Positions 11,824 to 24,500 of a DNA stretch of 64,000 bases are shown in pieces. The DNA comes from Omphiscola glabra (taxonomy: Eukaryota; Mollusca; Gastropoda; Lymnaeidae). Where the stretch lies: NCBI GenBank assembly GCA_964017045.1, contig OZ024796.1:20483510-20547509 (forward strand), read 5' to 3'. The stretch's first letter is position 1. Each line of letters starts with the position of its first letter. The notes under the pieces are model-generated. The model did no database searches. It was given only the letters and a program-made list of their open reading frames with translations, and was not told where the DNA came from. The translations under genes and the position numbers were made by a program.

Positions 11824-11984
11824 AATTCATTTAAAAACTCGCTTAATCACTAATTAAGGCTGGAAGCGCTATAAAATAAAAAAGCAACAATACAAAAGCT
11901 ACTTACAAGCCAATGGACAATACAAGCCAATATACATCGAGGAATATGAGCAAGCTCGTTGGAAACAAGGAAGTAGACTACATC

Positions 11985-12430
11985 ACATCAGCAGGTGAGT
12001 TTGAACATGTTGTCCTTTAAACACAGTTTTGAAAGACTGCAGTGTCCGACTGTTCCTGAGAGCGACAGGACAGACGTTCCAGAATCTGTGACCAGCAAAA
12101 GTGAAAGTGTGCCTTCCGTAGGTCTTAAGGCGGACTCGCGGTATCCAGAGTTTGCCACTATCGGATGAACGTAGTGATCTAGTGGGTACATAAAGCGTCA
12201 TGAGCGCTTTGAGATAGGACGGCGCAGGTCAAGCAAGCAGCGGTAGCACAGAGTTGAAATTGTGTAATCGTGCGCAGAACAATGCGAACCGCATTATTCT
12301 GTGCTTTTCGAATTCTATTCAGGAGCGTAACCGGAAGTCCCACCATGAGAGCATTGCAGAAGTCCAAGCGTTATATCACGAATGCAGACATCAGCCTCTT
12401 TGATGCATCAAAAGTTAAAAAAGGTCTGAA
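11985..12430 (-). mobile_element. 3' end of a CR1/L2-like LINE reverse transcriptase
   Basis: On the minus strand, the 12179-12367 frame reads LDFCNALMVGLPVTLLNRI, the FCNAL...GLP signature near the end of CR1-type reverse transcriptases. The 11983-12201 frame then reads YVPTRSLRSSDSGKLWIP and FAGHRFWNVCPVALRNSRTL, the usual C-terminus. The join needs a frame change, and the copy is 5' truncated and defective. Confidence 0.85.
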
Positions 12431-12905
12431 ATTGACTAATTCTGCGCAGCTCTAGAAAAATCGCCTTGCAAAGCATTTCCGTGTCTCCGTAGGCCTTTCC
12501 TCTTTCTTTTTCCCTGAGGATTCCATGTTAGGGATTGTCTGGTAATGTTATCTGGGGGTTTTCGGAGAGTGTGTCCCAACTACTTCCATCTTTTCCTTAT
12601 AACGTCTTCATAAATAGGCTTCTGGTATGTCCTTTCCAATAAGTCTTTGCTTTTTATGGTATTTGGCCATTTTATGTTCATCATCTTTCTAAGGCATTTG
12701 TTTTTGAAGATCTGTGCATTTTGCGTAATGCTCGCTGTTGCTCTCCATATTTTAGCATCATAGAATAGGACTGTTTTGACATTTGTGTTTAGAATTCTGA
12801 TTTTGGTTTGCAGAGTCAGCCAATTATGTCAATGGTTTTGCCTAAGCATATGAAGGTCTCCACTTCTTTCAATGCATTTACCGCCAGAGAGATATGCTTA
12901 ACCCG
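12431..12905 (-). mobile_element. 3' end of an RTE-like LINE
   Basis: Read on the minus strand it gives YDAKIWRATASITQNAQIF, then [35 protein letters not shown] and [15 protein letters not shown], with an internal stop before LGHTL. These are the standard C-terminal motifs of RTE-clade reverse transcriptase proteins. It abuts the CR1-like fragment in the same orientation, so two different LINE tails are joined back to back or nested. Confidence 0.85.
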
Positions 12906-14689
12906 TCATACATAATCTTACAAAAAAATTGCTTTTGTGTCAGAACATTAAATTTATCCCCGTCAATGTCTACGCCAAAACCTATATCGGCTCCACACTG
13001 TCTCATCAGTCTAAACGTACCCTAGTCCTATCTCAATAACTACTGATAATTTCCTCTAACCACGTTTTCACTAAATTTCTCTCCCACCCTCAGAATAAAA
13101 TACGTCCATGTTAACAAAAACGCCATCTCAATTATAAGAAGTCTTAAAGACATTGTCCTAAACACAGTGTTTTCCAATTACCTATTAAATAATTATTGTT
13201 TTGATGTTTTTTCGGAGATTAAATAGATTTCGTTTTAATTTAGCATTTAATTTGCATTCACAGTAAGACGAGACAAAAGGTTTAAGACATACTCCTTCAG
13301 GGATGTCGGTACCAGATTAAGTAAGATCTTTGGGGGATCCTAGTCAGTTAAAATTTTGACTCTTCAATAGCGTACCTAAAGGAGATAGACTAAGGAGTCA
13401 ATTTGTTATCCGTGTGCCTAATATTACATTAATCGAAGCAATGTGTTTGTTTGGCACATTTTTGGGAATTCGTCTTATATAGCATATAATTTATGATATA
13501 ATCAATATAGACCACTGCTATAGCCCTTCTTGTCCTCCGCAAATGAACATTTCTGTAATGTAGGTAGTACTGCGCAGGTAAGGTATTTGACACATTTATT
13601 GGCAAAATATAAAAAAGTAGAGAAAGGAGTAGACGGAGACTTTTTTTTTTTTTTTTACCTAACTAGACCTTGGGTGACCGTTTGGTAGCGGCAACAATGG
13701 CCGTACTTGGTACATCCGTCACGACTTTGCGGTGGATTCTTTCGTAGTGATAACAGACGGCACACTGATTAAGTTGAACAGTTTGGGATAGGTTGTTAGA
13801 ATGTCGGAAATTCTACCCCGATCCCGCCAACATAGCACCTTAGACATCGTTTGCAAACTGTAGTGTAAACAGGCTTGCGGCTGATACAGGAGAATCCCGA
13901 GGCATTGTGAGATCAATTTAAGATCTATGGATGTAATTTTAAGAGAAGGTCTTGCGACTGCTTAATTCTGATACAATATGCTATTGGTTCAATACTAAAA
14001 CCTGTAATAAGCAAAAGCCTTGCATCAGGGACAGTCATGCATCAGTCACACATTAAAGATCTTACAATGCAACGTAGAAAGGCCATCAATCAATCAAAAT
14101 CAGTCTTTATTGCAATTCTACAACAACAACAAAAACCAAACAATTAATTTATGATCACTAGAAATTGATTTGAAGTTTATTTGGAAAATTCCACATCGAA
14201 ATGTGTATTGACATCCTACAAACATTTTTTGCATCGAAATATAGCAGTTTGTGACTCCCTGTCAATTTACTTCATTTTTTACCAAATGGAGTTCGGTTCG
14301 TGCATGTACAGATAAAAATATGTTTTATCGGGTATCTAGATCTATAAAAGCATTGAGTCAAATTAGCATCGCAATAACCACGTAGAAATCCCTTTTCAAG
14401 ACAAAACCTGTTGCAATTGTGTCTATTGTCAAGGAAATTGACCGCACCTAATCTGAAAAAATAAATTAGGCATGTAACGTCAAATTACATTTTGTTTGTT
14501 TAACGTGCGACAATAAATTATTTTTTCACCTCCCCGAAGGCTCCAAATTCAAGTTAATTTTGAAATTAAAAATTGAAAAAAAAAACTTAAAAAAAACAAT
14601 AAAAATAATTTCAAATTTACCCCCCAAAATATTGATAATTCATCGCAATATTCATCGCAGATTTCCCTTAGAGCAACTACATTGTATTA
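12906..14689. other. Intergenic sequence, unassigned
   Basis: AT-rich sequence with a T-tract at about 13641-13657 followed by a less AT-rich block (13660-13930) whose only open frame is 65 codons on the minus strand. The T-tract could be the tail of a minus-strand retrocopy, but I recognise nothing in the block. Confidence 0.5.
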
Positions 14690-16070
14690 CAATACTAGCG
14701 AGTACCCGGCATGCGTTGCAATGCCATTCATCGAAATAAAGTATTTGTGTTTTAATGTTTTTTGTAAGTACTTTTAATATACAGTTTTTTTGCGTATTCG
14801 AATTAATTAGAAGGTTTTTCGAAGCGTGAGCAGACCACACGCAGCTGTCCTTGTGGGAAGCATGTATTTTCCAAATTTAGTCCCAAAACTTGTAGCGATT
14901 GATCCTCCCGTGCAAAAGCTATGTTTGAAATTTTATTTATATGGCTCATTTATTACATATAAACAAATTTAGGGCCCACAGCCCCAAAAGGAATTTTGTG
15001 AAATATTTGTACTAATTCAGAAACCTATTTATTAAGTAACATATACAAAATGAAATGTCACAGTTAAAATTTAATTTATGTCCACCCACAGCTCTGTTTG
15101 ACATTATATTTACATAGCTCATATAAGAAAAAATAGAACATAGGGCCCCTGGCTCAAAACGGAATGATTTTAAACGGTTGTAATAATTCAAAAACCTTTG
15201 CGGGTGTGCGCAAAACATCTTACTAAAGTTTTCTCGCATTCAGATGAATGGTATAGGAGCGCATACGGAAATTATTTTTACAAAGCTCATATAAGTAAAA
15301 AAAACGATTTTGTGGCCGACGGCCAAAAACGGAATATTTTAAAAAGTGTTGAAATGACTCATTAAAATGCGCGAGCTTATAGACAACACGGTTTGAAATT
15401 ATATTTATATTGCTCATATAAGAAAAAAATAACATGGGGCCCCTGGCTATAAACGGAACATTTTAAAAACGGTTGTAATAATTTAGTCACCTTTGCGGGC
15501 GCGCTCGCAACATCTCTCCAAAGTTTTAGCGTATTCGAAATAATGGTGTAGGAGCGCAGACAAAAATTATTTTTTACAAAGCTCATATTAGTTTTAAAAA
15601 AACAATTTTGGGGCAACGGCCAAAACCGGAATATTTTAAAGTGTTGTAATAACTAGTAAAATGCGCAAGCTTATGGACAACAACTCATCAAAGTATTGTC
15701 GCAATCACATGAATGGTGTAGGAGCGCGTACGGTTTGAAATTATTTTTATATAACTCATATTAGAAAAATCGAACATGGGGCCCCTGGCTCAAAATGGAA
15801 TATTTCAAAACTGTTGTAATTATTTCCATAACTTTGCGGGCGTGTCCGCAACATCTCTTAAAAGTTTTAGCGCATTCGGATAAATGGTGTAGGAGCGCAA
15901 ACGGACATTATTTTTACAAAGCTCGTATTAGAAAAAAATAAATTAAGGGCCAACGGCCAAAAACGCAGCATTTTATAAGTGTTGTAATGACTCAGTTAAA
16001 TGTCCGGGTATGTGGAAAAAAACGCAGCAAAGTTTTGTCGCAATCGCATGAATGGTGTAGGAGAGCATAT
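14690..16070 (+). repeat. Dispersed repeat, copy B, with alternating ~170-bp units
   Basis: It begins TACTAGCGAGTACCCGGCAT and continues into seven units, recognised by their GGCC cores near 14972, 15144, 15312, 15436, 15610, 15778 and 15946. Two unit types alternate over the later copies: one with CCCCTGGCTC(A)AAA and one with CAACGGCCAAAA. Spacing is mostly 168-174 bp, with one short unit. An inverted relative is at 1440-1872. Confidence 0.8.
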
Positions 16071-16072
16071 GA

Positions 16073-16073
16073 G

Positions 16074-16104
<31 letters not shown>

Positions 16105-16276
16105 AACATAAATACATACATATATATATACACACATACATACATACATACATATACACACACATACATACATACATACATACATATACACATACATACA
16201 TACATACATACACACATACATACATACATACATACATACATACATACATACATACATACATACATACATACATACA

Positions 16277-16310
<34 letters not shown>
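16073..16310. repeat. (CATA)n microsatellite
   Basis: An almost pure tetranucleotide array, interrupted near its left end by CACA and TATA runs. The Tyr/Met/Cys/Val and His/Thr/Tyr/Ile open frames over it are by-products. Confidence 0.97.
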
Positions 16311-16317
16311 GACGTAC

Positions 16318-16442
16318 GTTTGACAGTCTTGGAAGTCAGAATAACACTTCGCATGGTTGTAATAGTATGGGTCGTCCCATGCATACAGACCAACTCCAGA
16401 ACAGACTAGTACAAATACAATAATATGGAAATGTGACATCAT
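16318..16442 (-). CDS. Candidate first exon of a small secreted peptide
   Basis: On the minus strand an ATG at 16442 opens a frame beginning MMSHFHIIVFVLVCSGVGLY, a good signal peptide (hydrophobic core IIVFVLVCSGV, probable cleavage after LYA). It continues WDDPYYYNHAKCYSDFQDCQ, rich in Tyr and Asp with two Cys. The frame then meets AAC|GTACGT, a plausible donor at 16317-16316, after which sequence is pure (TGTA)n. A TTATATTATAA box lies 57-67 bp upstream. I found no second exon toward lower coordinates, where only repeats and AT-rich sequence lie. The family is not recognised. It could be an isolated or decayed first exon. Confidence 0.45.
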
Positions 16443-16498
16443 GGTACACTCTTTAAGATCAGTTTTATCAACTGACTTACTCACTGCTAATAGTTAAG

Positions 16499-16509
16499 TT
16501 ATAATATAA
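16499..16509 (-). promoter_or_regulatory. TATA-like box of the minus-strand candidate gene
   Basis: TTATATTATAA on the minus strand, 57-67 bp before the candidate ATG at 16442, a normal spacing for a TATA box plus short 5' UTR. AT-rich background weakens the call. Confidence 0.3.
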
Positions 16510-16679
16510 CCTGAAACTAAATTCAACATATTTACCAAATAACGTTTTTAAATTAAAAAAAACAACAACACCTTTTTGTAGTTATCATGTATTGAAATCA
16601 AGGGCGTAACAACTAAATGTAAATAAAACAGCTAACAAGCAGTATTTTCAAATGCTTTATATTAGCTTCGCTTTTGTTC

Positions 16680-17390
16680 GTGGCTGGCTAGCTGGGTGGT
16701 GGACTGGCTGGCTGGGTGGTGGACTGGCTGGCTGGCTGGCTGGCTGGGTGAGTGGTGGACTGGCTGGCTGGCTGGCTGGGTGGTGGACTGGCTGGCTGGC
16801 TGGCTGGGTGGTGGACTGGCTGGCTGGCTGGGTGGTGGACTGGCTGGCTGGCTGGGTGGTGGACTGGCTGGCTGGCTGGGTGGGTGGTAGACTGGCTGGC
16901 TGGTGGACTGGCTGGCTGGTGGACTGGCTGGCTGGCTGGCTAGCTGGCTGGCTGGGTGGTGGACTGGCTGGCTAGCTGGGTGGGTGGTGGACTGGCTGGC
17001 TGGCTGGGTGGTGGACTGGCTGGCTGGCTGGGTGGTGGACTGGCTGGCTGGATGGTGGACTGGCTGGCTGGGTGGTGGACTGGCTGGCTAGCTGGCTAGC
17101 TGGGTGGTAGACTGGCTGGCTGGCTGGCTGGGTGGTGGACTGGCTGGCTGGCTGGCTGGGTGGTGGACTGGCTGCCTGGCTGGCTGGCTAGCTGGCTAGC
17201 TGGGTGGTGGACTGGCTGGCTAGCTGGCTAGCTGGGTGGTGGACTGGCTGGCTAGCTGGGTGGTGGACTGGCTGGGTGGTGGACTGGCTGGCTGGCTGGC
17301 TAGCTGGGTGGTGGACTGGCTGGCTGGCTAGCTGGCTAGCTGGGTGGTGGACTGGCTGGCTAGCTGGCTAGCTGTGTGGTGGACTTGCAA
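16680..17390. repeat. TGGC-based tandem array
   Basis: GGCTGGCTGGCT runs alternate with a GTGGTGGACTGGCT spacer unit; the number of TGGC steps varies from copy to copy. Trp/Leu/Ala/Gly-rich open frames in all plus frames are by-products. Strong strand bias: almost no C-rich runs on plus other than the single C in TGGC. Confidence 0.96.
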
Positions 17391-17399
17391 AATCTTCAA

Positions 17400-17535
17400 A
17401 CAGTTAATTGACCTACTTGACGCCAACCTATCGAGCTGACACTTGGCACACAGTCTCGTTGCCAATGAAAAGTTATTTCAAATTTTCAGCCAAAGCCCCC
17501 CAACACTAACTAATTTAACCATTTTTCAAGGGGAT
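17400..17535. repeat. Dispersed repeat fragment (ACTTGGCAC...GTCTCGT motif)
   Basis: CGAGCTGACACTTGGCACAC followed by GTCTCGTTGCC resembles CGAGCTGTAACTTGGCACGT followed by GACTCGTCG at 23210-23240. Both are followed by an AAAAGT/AAAACAT stretch and a C-rich stretch. This is an interspersed repeat of unknown class. Confidence 0.5.
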
Positions 17536-20509
17536 GATGAAAGAATTATGATCACACCGATTTCCCGAAATAAAATTCCCGAAAATAAGATTCTTTAAAA
17601 AGAAAATATCGCAGATGCGTTTGGTGCGTAATATTTTCTTTCATTTTGCTGAAATAGTTGGTGAAATTGTGGGTCATTAAAATATTAATATAGTTCAGCG
17701 CCGTGGATAAAAAATTTGCGTTTTGAGCTAAGGGGTGGAGAGCACTAATTGGGATTCTTATAAAGTACACTAGTTGTTAAAGTTTAAGCCCTAACCCCCA
17801 CCCCACCCCCCCCCCCTCAAAATTGCTCGATATTACATTTTATAAGGATTTGTACGAAAAGCGTTGTTTTATTGGGATGTTTAATTTGTTTTAAATAACC
17901 TAAGAAGCATTGTCTTCATTTAATTTAAGATAGAGATTTACACTGCATAAACTTCTGGTCAGTAATGCGTAGAAAGACGAGTGTGGAGGAAGACCATGCT
18001 CTACTGACAGCAATTTTTGTTTTCCATAATATATGGAGGGGCGACATTTTTTGTCAAACTGCAGCAATTTTTCTGTTCGTTGAAGTGGACAGCAACATTC
18101 TAGTTCAGATCCGGAAGCCCTAACGAAATGATACGCCACTGCTGCTAATAGCTGCATATTTCGGTATATATTTGTTTTTAAAAATGTAATAAGACAAATT
18201 CTGCAGAAAACCATAAGTTATCAAAACAAACAATTTTAAATGGCAAACTAATTTTTTATGAGTTAAAATCCATTTCCACCCCAAAAAAAAGCAACTTTCG
18301 GCCAACTAAATATTTCTTTCGTGGAAGGGGGCGACAACAATCTTTGGCCTGCCCCGGATGACACGAACCGTATCTACGCCACTGATAAGTTTAAGCATTT
18401 TCAGGGGCGGATCGGCCTATTCATCGATGGGCCGATGTAATTAATTTTTTTTCCCCGATATTTGTTGGAGATATTCGTCGCCAAAATATTTTTTGAAACT
18501 CTGTACGTTTGTCAAAATTTGCATAATCGACTAAAATCTTTGGACAGTTCTATGAAAAACAATGGTGGTAACCGTTACAGTTAGGACATTTTAATTTAGA
18601 AAATCTCAAAATAAAAAAAAAATTAATCAGAAAGTAATATTAAAAGCAAACAATTTCAAGATTTTTATTATGTTTGAAAGATATTTAAAATGCACACATT
18701 TGTTTTGCTAAATTTTCAACGAGCTAGTTAGTACTTTTTTCAAAAAATATTTTCAAACAAAAGAATCAAGGATTTCCAAGAATTTGAAATTCTAATTAAA
18801 ACAGAATTGTCTTTATAAATTCAAAGTTAGTTAAAGAACAAGAGGTGTTTGAAATAAAAATAGATTTACAGCCAATGCATTCTAAATATAATGAAAAGTC
18901 CTTGATGGATATATTTCAGATAATGAACTATTATGTTATAAAAATGTTTTAAAATGTCTTGCCGATGTTTATCAGTTTTAAAGGCAGTATAATTTGTCAC
19001 AAACGAATCACAGGAAACTGCAAGTTGGCTGCAATTGTAATGCACCATTTTCCCACCAAATATCATTGAACTCGATAGAGTCTACCATGCAGCTTTCGAT
19101 TGTCACTGCAGAATTTATTTTTTTTAAAATTGGGAACCAAACGCCGAAGTGATAGCAAGTAGAATATGTAAAATAAATTTTTTATTTCGCTTCTCAATAA
19201 TTTGGCTATAAGAAAAGTGATACACAAGACTGAAATATGTCTATAGGTAATATATAACGGAGACGACATTTGTGAAAATAATGAGATGATATAAAATTAT
19301 AATTTTGCAAAGCAAACGTGAGTACACTAAACGTGAGTACTTATGAGCATTGTCCCACCGGCCGCTTTATCATACTGATCCCACTCGATCCGCCCCATGT
19401 GGGTTGTAGAAATCAACGCACCATAATTGCCCAGAAAATTACAGTCAATCTCTAATACTGCCCATGACAGAAAGCTGTGAATCTAAGTGTTTATGTTAAT
19501 AGGTTAGCCATATTTTAAAAAAAATCCAGATGACAAAACATCTTTAGCGGCCCTGATCTTTACTTAAAATAGCTATTATATTGATTGCAATTTATACTGG
19601 ATGCACGCCGTCAACACGTGATCATGAAGATCACCCTGACCTTTTGTAAAAAGCAGACCTTAACCTTCCTTATGCATGGTTTCTCACAGAAGATGTTTAA
19701 ATATGCAGTGATCTGGTGTTGACGATATAACATAAGCACTATAGCCCCACCGTGAGAAAGCTATGTACATGCTATTTTTATGCCATTTACAACTGAAAGA
19801 CGTGCTATATTTATGACTTTTTAAATGACAGACATGCTATCTTTATGCCATTTATAACTTATAGACATGCTGTCTTTATGAAATTTCTTAACTGATAGAC
19901 TTTCACTGTCCATATTAAAATTTCCACCAGTCTTTTAGCTCGTTTTAAACAGAAAACGTCGTTTTAATTTTTAGGAACACGGATATATGTCAATGAAAAG
20001 CACAGTATGGGCCAAAAATAGAAAGAACAAAACTCACGCTTCAGGAAAGAGTACGTACAACTTTCATAGCGGCAGCCGCAAATAGTTCCTAGTATGAGCA
20101 CGGAGAATATTTTGGGCCATTGTTATTTGACGTGGGTCTAGAATTCATAGCTGTCCAAAAGTTAAGCTTTTACGTCTGCAGTTAGGAAAGGGATATGAGC
20201 GAAACAAAGTATGGGTAAAACTTTTTTTTTGAAGGGCGCAAACAAAGAATTAACATGTTGGCAAGAGGCGTTCTTCATTGTACCCACCGCCAGATGGCAT
20301 ATCTAGGTGAACCTGGACGCTGTCACCCGAACAGCTGTACTGAAAACATATGACATATTGATAAATGAGTCACACATTTTGTGTAAGTAAAAAACTAGAA
20401 GCTAGTATTTAATAATGGTTACAAATAATAAAAATTGAAATGTTTCTGCAAACGCCTTAATCAGTATTACAATAAAAAAAACTTTCCTATAAGCATAAAT
20501 TACATTTAC

Positions 20510-20514
<5 letters not shown>
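17536..20514. other. AT-rich intergenic sequence with transposon scraps
   Basis: No gene recognised. Two GCCACTG(A/C)T-type motifs near 18130 and 18380 and CAGGGGCGGATCGG at 18400 look like transposon termini. About four decayed copies of a 35-bp unit (core GACATGCTATCTTTATGCCA) lie at 19760-19900. Confidence 0.45.
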
Positions 20515-20558
<44 letters not shown>

Positions 20559-20559
20559 C
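20515..20559. repeat. (TA)n microsatellite
   Basis: About 22 TA dinucleotides. A second short (TA)n lies at 21147-21162, followed by TACTAGAAATGGCCCACCAA, which resembles the start of the dispersed repeat at 14690. Confidence 0.95.
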
Positions 20560-23170
20560 AGCTCTATATTTACATAAATGTATCGTTTCCTTATTTAGAT
20601 ATATTATTATAATTACTGTGGTCATATATAGCTCGGTACCCCAGACTATGGCTGGGCTCACCGATCTGCACATAAAAATATTAGCAAACATAAACATGAC
20701 ATAAAAAATAACATGCATTTATTTAATTACAAAAACACTGTATACAAACAAAACAAAAATAAATGTATTTTCACCCCATCCACCCCAGAACTTTTCCATA
20801 TTAAGGTGAGGATATTTGGTCATGCTTAGAGGACAGGAAGGAAGCGGAGATTTTAAGGGAAAATGTATACTACACTATAACCAGAAAGTATTAAGATATA
20901 TCACATCTAATTGGATCGTTTATGTTTAACCTGTACGAATTATACGAGAGTGAAATGACAAGATGCTATTGTCATACCAGCCATTTATTCCATTTTTGGA
21001 TATACTTATATTCTGAGTTGTTCTATCTCAAGTAATTAAATGGGGGAATGGAACAGATGCTCTTCCTTGTGACTTCATATTATCTAATTTAATTAAGCGA
21101 TCTTGATAATCAGACTTGAATTAAGTAACTAACATAATTTACATCATATATATATATATATACTAGAAATGGCCCACCAAACATTGGCGGCAGCAATGCG
21201 TGAACTTCTCATCTCCTAAAGTTACTTGACAAAACATGAACTCAAGTAACGCACATTTAAGAATCCCAATTTTTGCTACACCCCTTCCCCCATGATAATT
21301 CACTGCACACTTTTTATTTCACGCCCATGAACTGTATTAAATATTCTGAGGTCCCAACCATTTTTAAACCAAATATTTTTTACACTATACTTAAATTGAG
21401 ACGATTTTATATTCCGAAAAATAAATATTAAGCGCAAACGCAGTTGAGTTATATTACAAAAGTTATATCATTTAGTGTAGTTATCGGGAATTATATTTTG
21501 CACGCTATTGAACTCATTATTGAACCATGCTTTCTTTCAAACATTTAGAATTATTTGTAATATACTCTCAATACCAATTCGCTGATAATGAAGCAGTCCA
21601 TTAAGAAGCAGTCCACGAGTCCTACCAGAAGTGTACATATATAATAGATTTGTCCTACCTTAAAATGAAAGAAAAATGATGGGTCATAAAGGAAAACAAA
21701 GTGCGAAGAACGGAAAGAAGTGTATGGAATCAAATTTAAAAATCAAACAGAAAACAAACAAACAATGCTGCTTGGTAAGATTGTGAATTTGGTTGATACG
21801 GTATGGAGTCAATGTTCCGATTCTTGTTATTGATGTATTTTCCATATAAGTTATTTATCGTGTATTACTTGCATACGATATACCAGTAACTGTATCTGCA
21901 GTGTCTAATACGCTATTATGTTTAGCACTATATAAATGTTCAGAAACTGTACAAAAGAGTCGTTTATTGATGTTGTACAGGTGCTATCTAAACCGGTCTA
22001 CAAGGCAATGACCTGTCTCTCCTTCGGACTGATTCTTGAGGACAAAATAGCGAGCTCTAAGATTAAGGGGATTGAAAGTTAAAATGGATTTAGACCTTTT
22101 CCCATTGTCAGAATAAGTTGCTTTACACGAATTCTGTCTGGTCGAACATTTAGTTCGAGTGTCAGCTGCTTCTAAGACTGGCTCAGGATATAATCTGTCA
22201 GAAAAAATCCACCTTCCTTTCCCACAAATACTCACCATTGCTGCAAAGTCGTCTTAGTCTAAGCAATTGAGAAAAAAGTAAGGAATTTTTACATGACTGA
22301 GGATGGAACGATGAGTATAGCAGGAAACTATAACTGTCTGTTGTCTTATAATAAATGGACGTAGATATTATATTATTGCGTAGGTTAATTTTTATGTTTA
22401 AAAATTGATATTACAGTTATGGATTGTTGAAGTAAATTTCATCGATGGATGAAAATCTGCAATGTAGTCAATAAAAATGTCTAGCCCTTTTCTATCCACA
22501 GAAGTTCCGAAATGGCCCATAAATGAACATGCCAAACGGGGTCACATTTTCGTGTCCATTGATCAAAATGTATGTACATTAAACAAATAATTAAGCTCAC
22601 CATTAGCAATCTATATTAATCTTTCCGCAAGTCAGAATATTTATGGGTGGCTAAATTAAATGAGAGAATTTCAAGACACAGTTTAGATTCACCAGAAACT
22701 GTTTCAAGAGAAATAGTAATGATTAGTTTCGAAAGACGATCGACGGCATTGTTTATTCCTTGAATACCTTTCTTCCCCCCCCCCCCCCCCCCCCCCGATA
22801 AATGATCGTTTGACTTAAAGGCTCTCAAGAAATTTTTTATATGACCTTAAATTCAACTTATCAATGTGCACGTTACAGTTAGACATTTTGGGTAATTTAG
22901 ATATAACTTAACAATGTGTATATTACAGGTAGACATTTGGATAACTTAAGCATCAAATAAAATAATTGTCAACGGGGATAAATAAAAATAAATATATTAT
23001 ATAATTTATTGTTGTTTTTTGTTGTTGTTTTTCCTTCTTTATTTCTTTGTAGTGGCAAAATCTTTGGATAGCTAATTTGCCCATAGACTTGTTGCCTATA
23101 ACGACACATTCTATCAAAAGTTCAGCCTAACCCTCGAACCCTGAAAAATCGAGTTGTTGCTGTTTTTTTT
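20560..23170. other. Intergenic sequence, no gene seen
   Basis: AT-rich. Contains a (TA)n tract (21147-21162), a less AT-rich block at 21960-22260 with an 84-codon minus-strand frame that I do not recognise, and a C-tract at about 22774-22796. Confidence 0.5.
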
Positions 23171-23320
23171 TCAAAGGGCAGCTAAACTGACCACTTCCCG
23201 TCATGCTACCGAGCTGTAACTTGGCACGTAGACTCGTCGACGACAAAACATTATATAACATTGTTTGCCTCAACTCAGCCCCTAAAAATCATTTTCCAAT
23301 TATTTTTTTTTAAAGTGGGA
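23171..23320. repeat. Dispersed repeat fragment, second copy
   Basis: Relative of 17400-17535: shared CGAGCTG, ACTTGGCAC and GACTCGT motifs in the same order and spacing. Confidence 0.5.
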
Positions 23321-23734
23321 TGGGGGGGATGTCAATGATTTGTTCAAGTGTTGAGTGTTTTTTTAGTGTGGAGATTAATTGTGTAGCTGTTGTTATGTGC
23401 TTTTTGTTTGTGAACTTATTGCGAATTTCGGCTATAATTTTCTCTGCGGTTCTCTTTGTTTCCATTGATAATAAGTTATCCCTTCAAAATTATATGTTCA
23501 AATAATGTACAGTGTTTCTCAATATACTAAATATATACTATAATCTTAAATAATTATAACACGTCTACGTATGTACTGAACATTTTTACTTAACTGTGCT
23601 TGACGTGACCTGTGCTTAAACTTGCCACACAAAACACAAACACTGTCACAGTACAAACAATGTCACAGTTTTTAAGCGACAACGTGTGCCAGGGTAGTGT
23701 TCCAGTTTGGGTTCTCGTTGTTCACCCGGTAGCA

Positions 23735-24075
23735 GGTCCTGTGGTGATCAGGTCGTATATGCAGAGACGATCCTGTCGTAGGTGCAGTGATGATCTGGTA
23801 GCGGCACAGTGATGATCTGGTAGCGGCACAGTGATGATCTGGTGGCGACACATTGATGATCTGGTGACGGCACAGCGATGATCTGGTGGCGGCACAGTGA
23901 TCATCAGGTAGCGGCACAGTGATGATCTGGTAGCGACACAGTGAATATCTGGTAGCAGCACAGTGATGATCTGGTGGCGGCACAGTGATGATCTGGTAAC
24001 GGCACAGTGATTATCTGGTAGCAGCACAGTGATGATCTTGTCGTGGGTGCGGTGATGGTCTGATGGCAGCAAGGT
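23735..24075. repeat. 22-bp minisatellite
   Basis: About 15 copies of a unit with core GATGATCTGGTAGCGGCACA. His/Ile/Thr-rich minus-strand frames are by-products. Confidence 0.93.
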
Positions 24076-24500
24076 GATTTGTTTCGTGCAGCGGGATACG
24101 ACAACAGCGGGTAATGCAATAGCGGTCCACAGCAATCCGCGGTATACAGCAACATCGGTGTACAGCACTCAGCAGGGTGCGGTACTTAACGGTTATGACA
24201 ACAGCGGTGTCCAGCAACAACGGTATACAGCAATCAGCGGGACAACGTAATCAGCGGGAAACACCCTTCAGCGGGACAAAACAGCGGTGTATGTCAGCAG
24301 TGGTAGCAGCAAAAGGCGGTGTAAAGCTCAGTGGAATACACCAATCAGCGGTTCATAGCATCCGACAGGTGCTTCAGACGAAGGACACAGCTTCGGACAG
24401 ATGTACTTCTCACAGCTTCGGACAGATGCACTTCACACAGCTTCGGACAGATGGGTCAGGATACTTCACACAGCTTCGGACGAGTTCAGACGGGCCCCCA
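24076..24500. repeat. Degenerate AGCGG-type repeats and a 24-30 bp repeat
   Basis: Loosely repeated CAGCAATCAGCGG/CAGCGGTGT motifs (24076-24350) pass into four copies with core ACAGCTTCGGACAGATG (24395-24490). The 146-codon plus frame at 24177-24617 follows these repeats; it has no signal peptide or domain. Confidence 0.7.

Noticed and set aside
13641..13930. Possible tRNA-derived SINE next to a T-tract
   Set aside because: I could not identify A and B box motifs or a tRNA-like fold with confidence.
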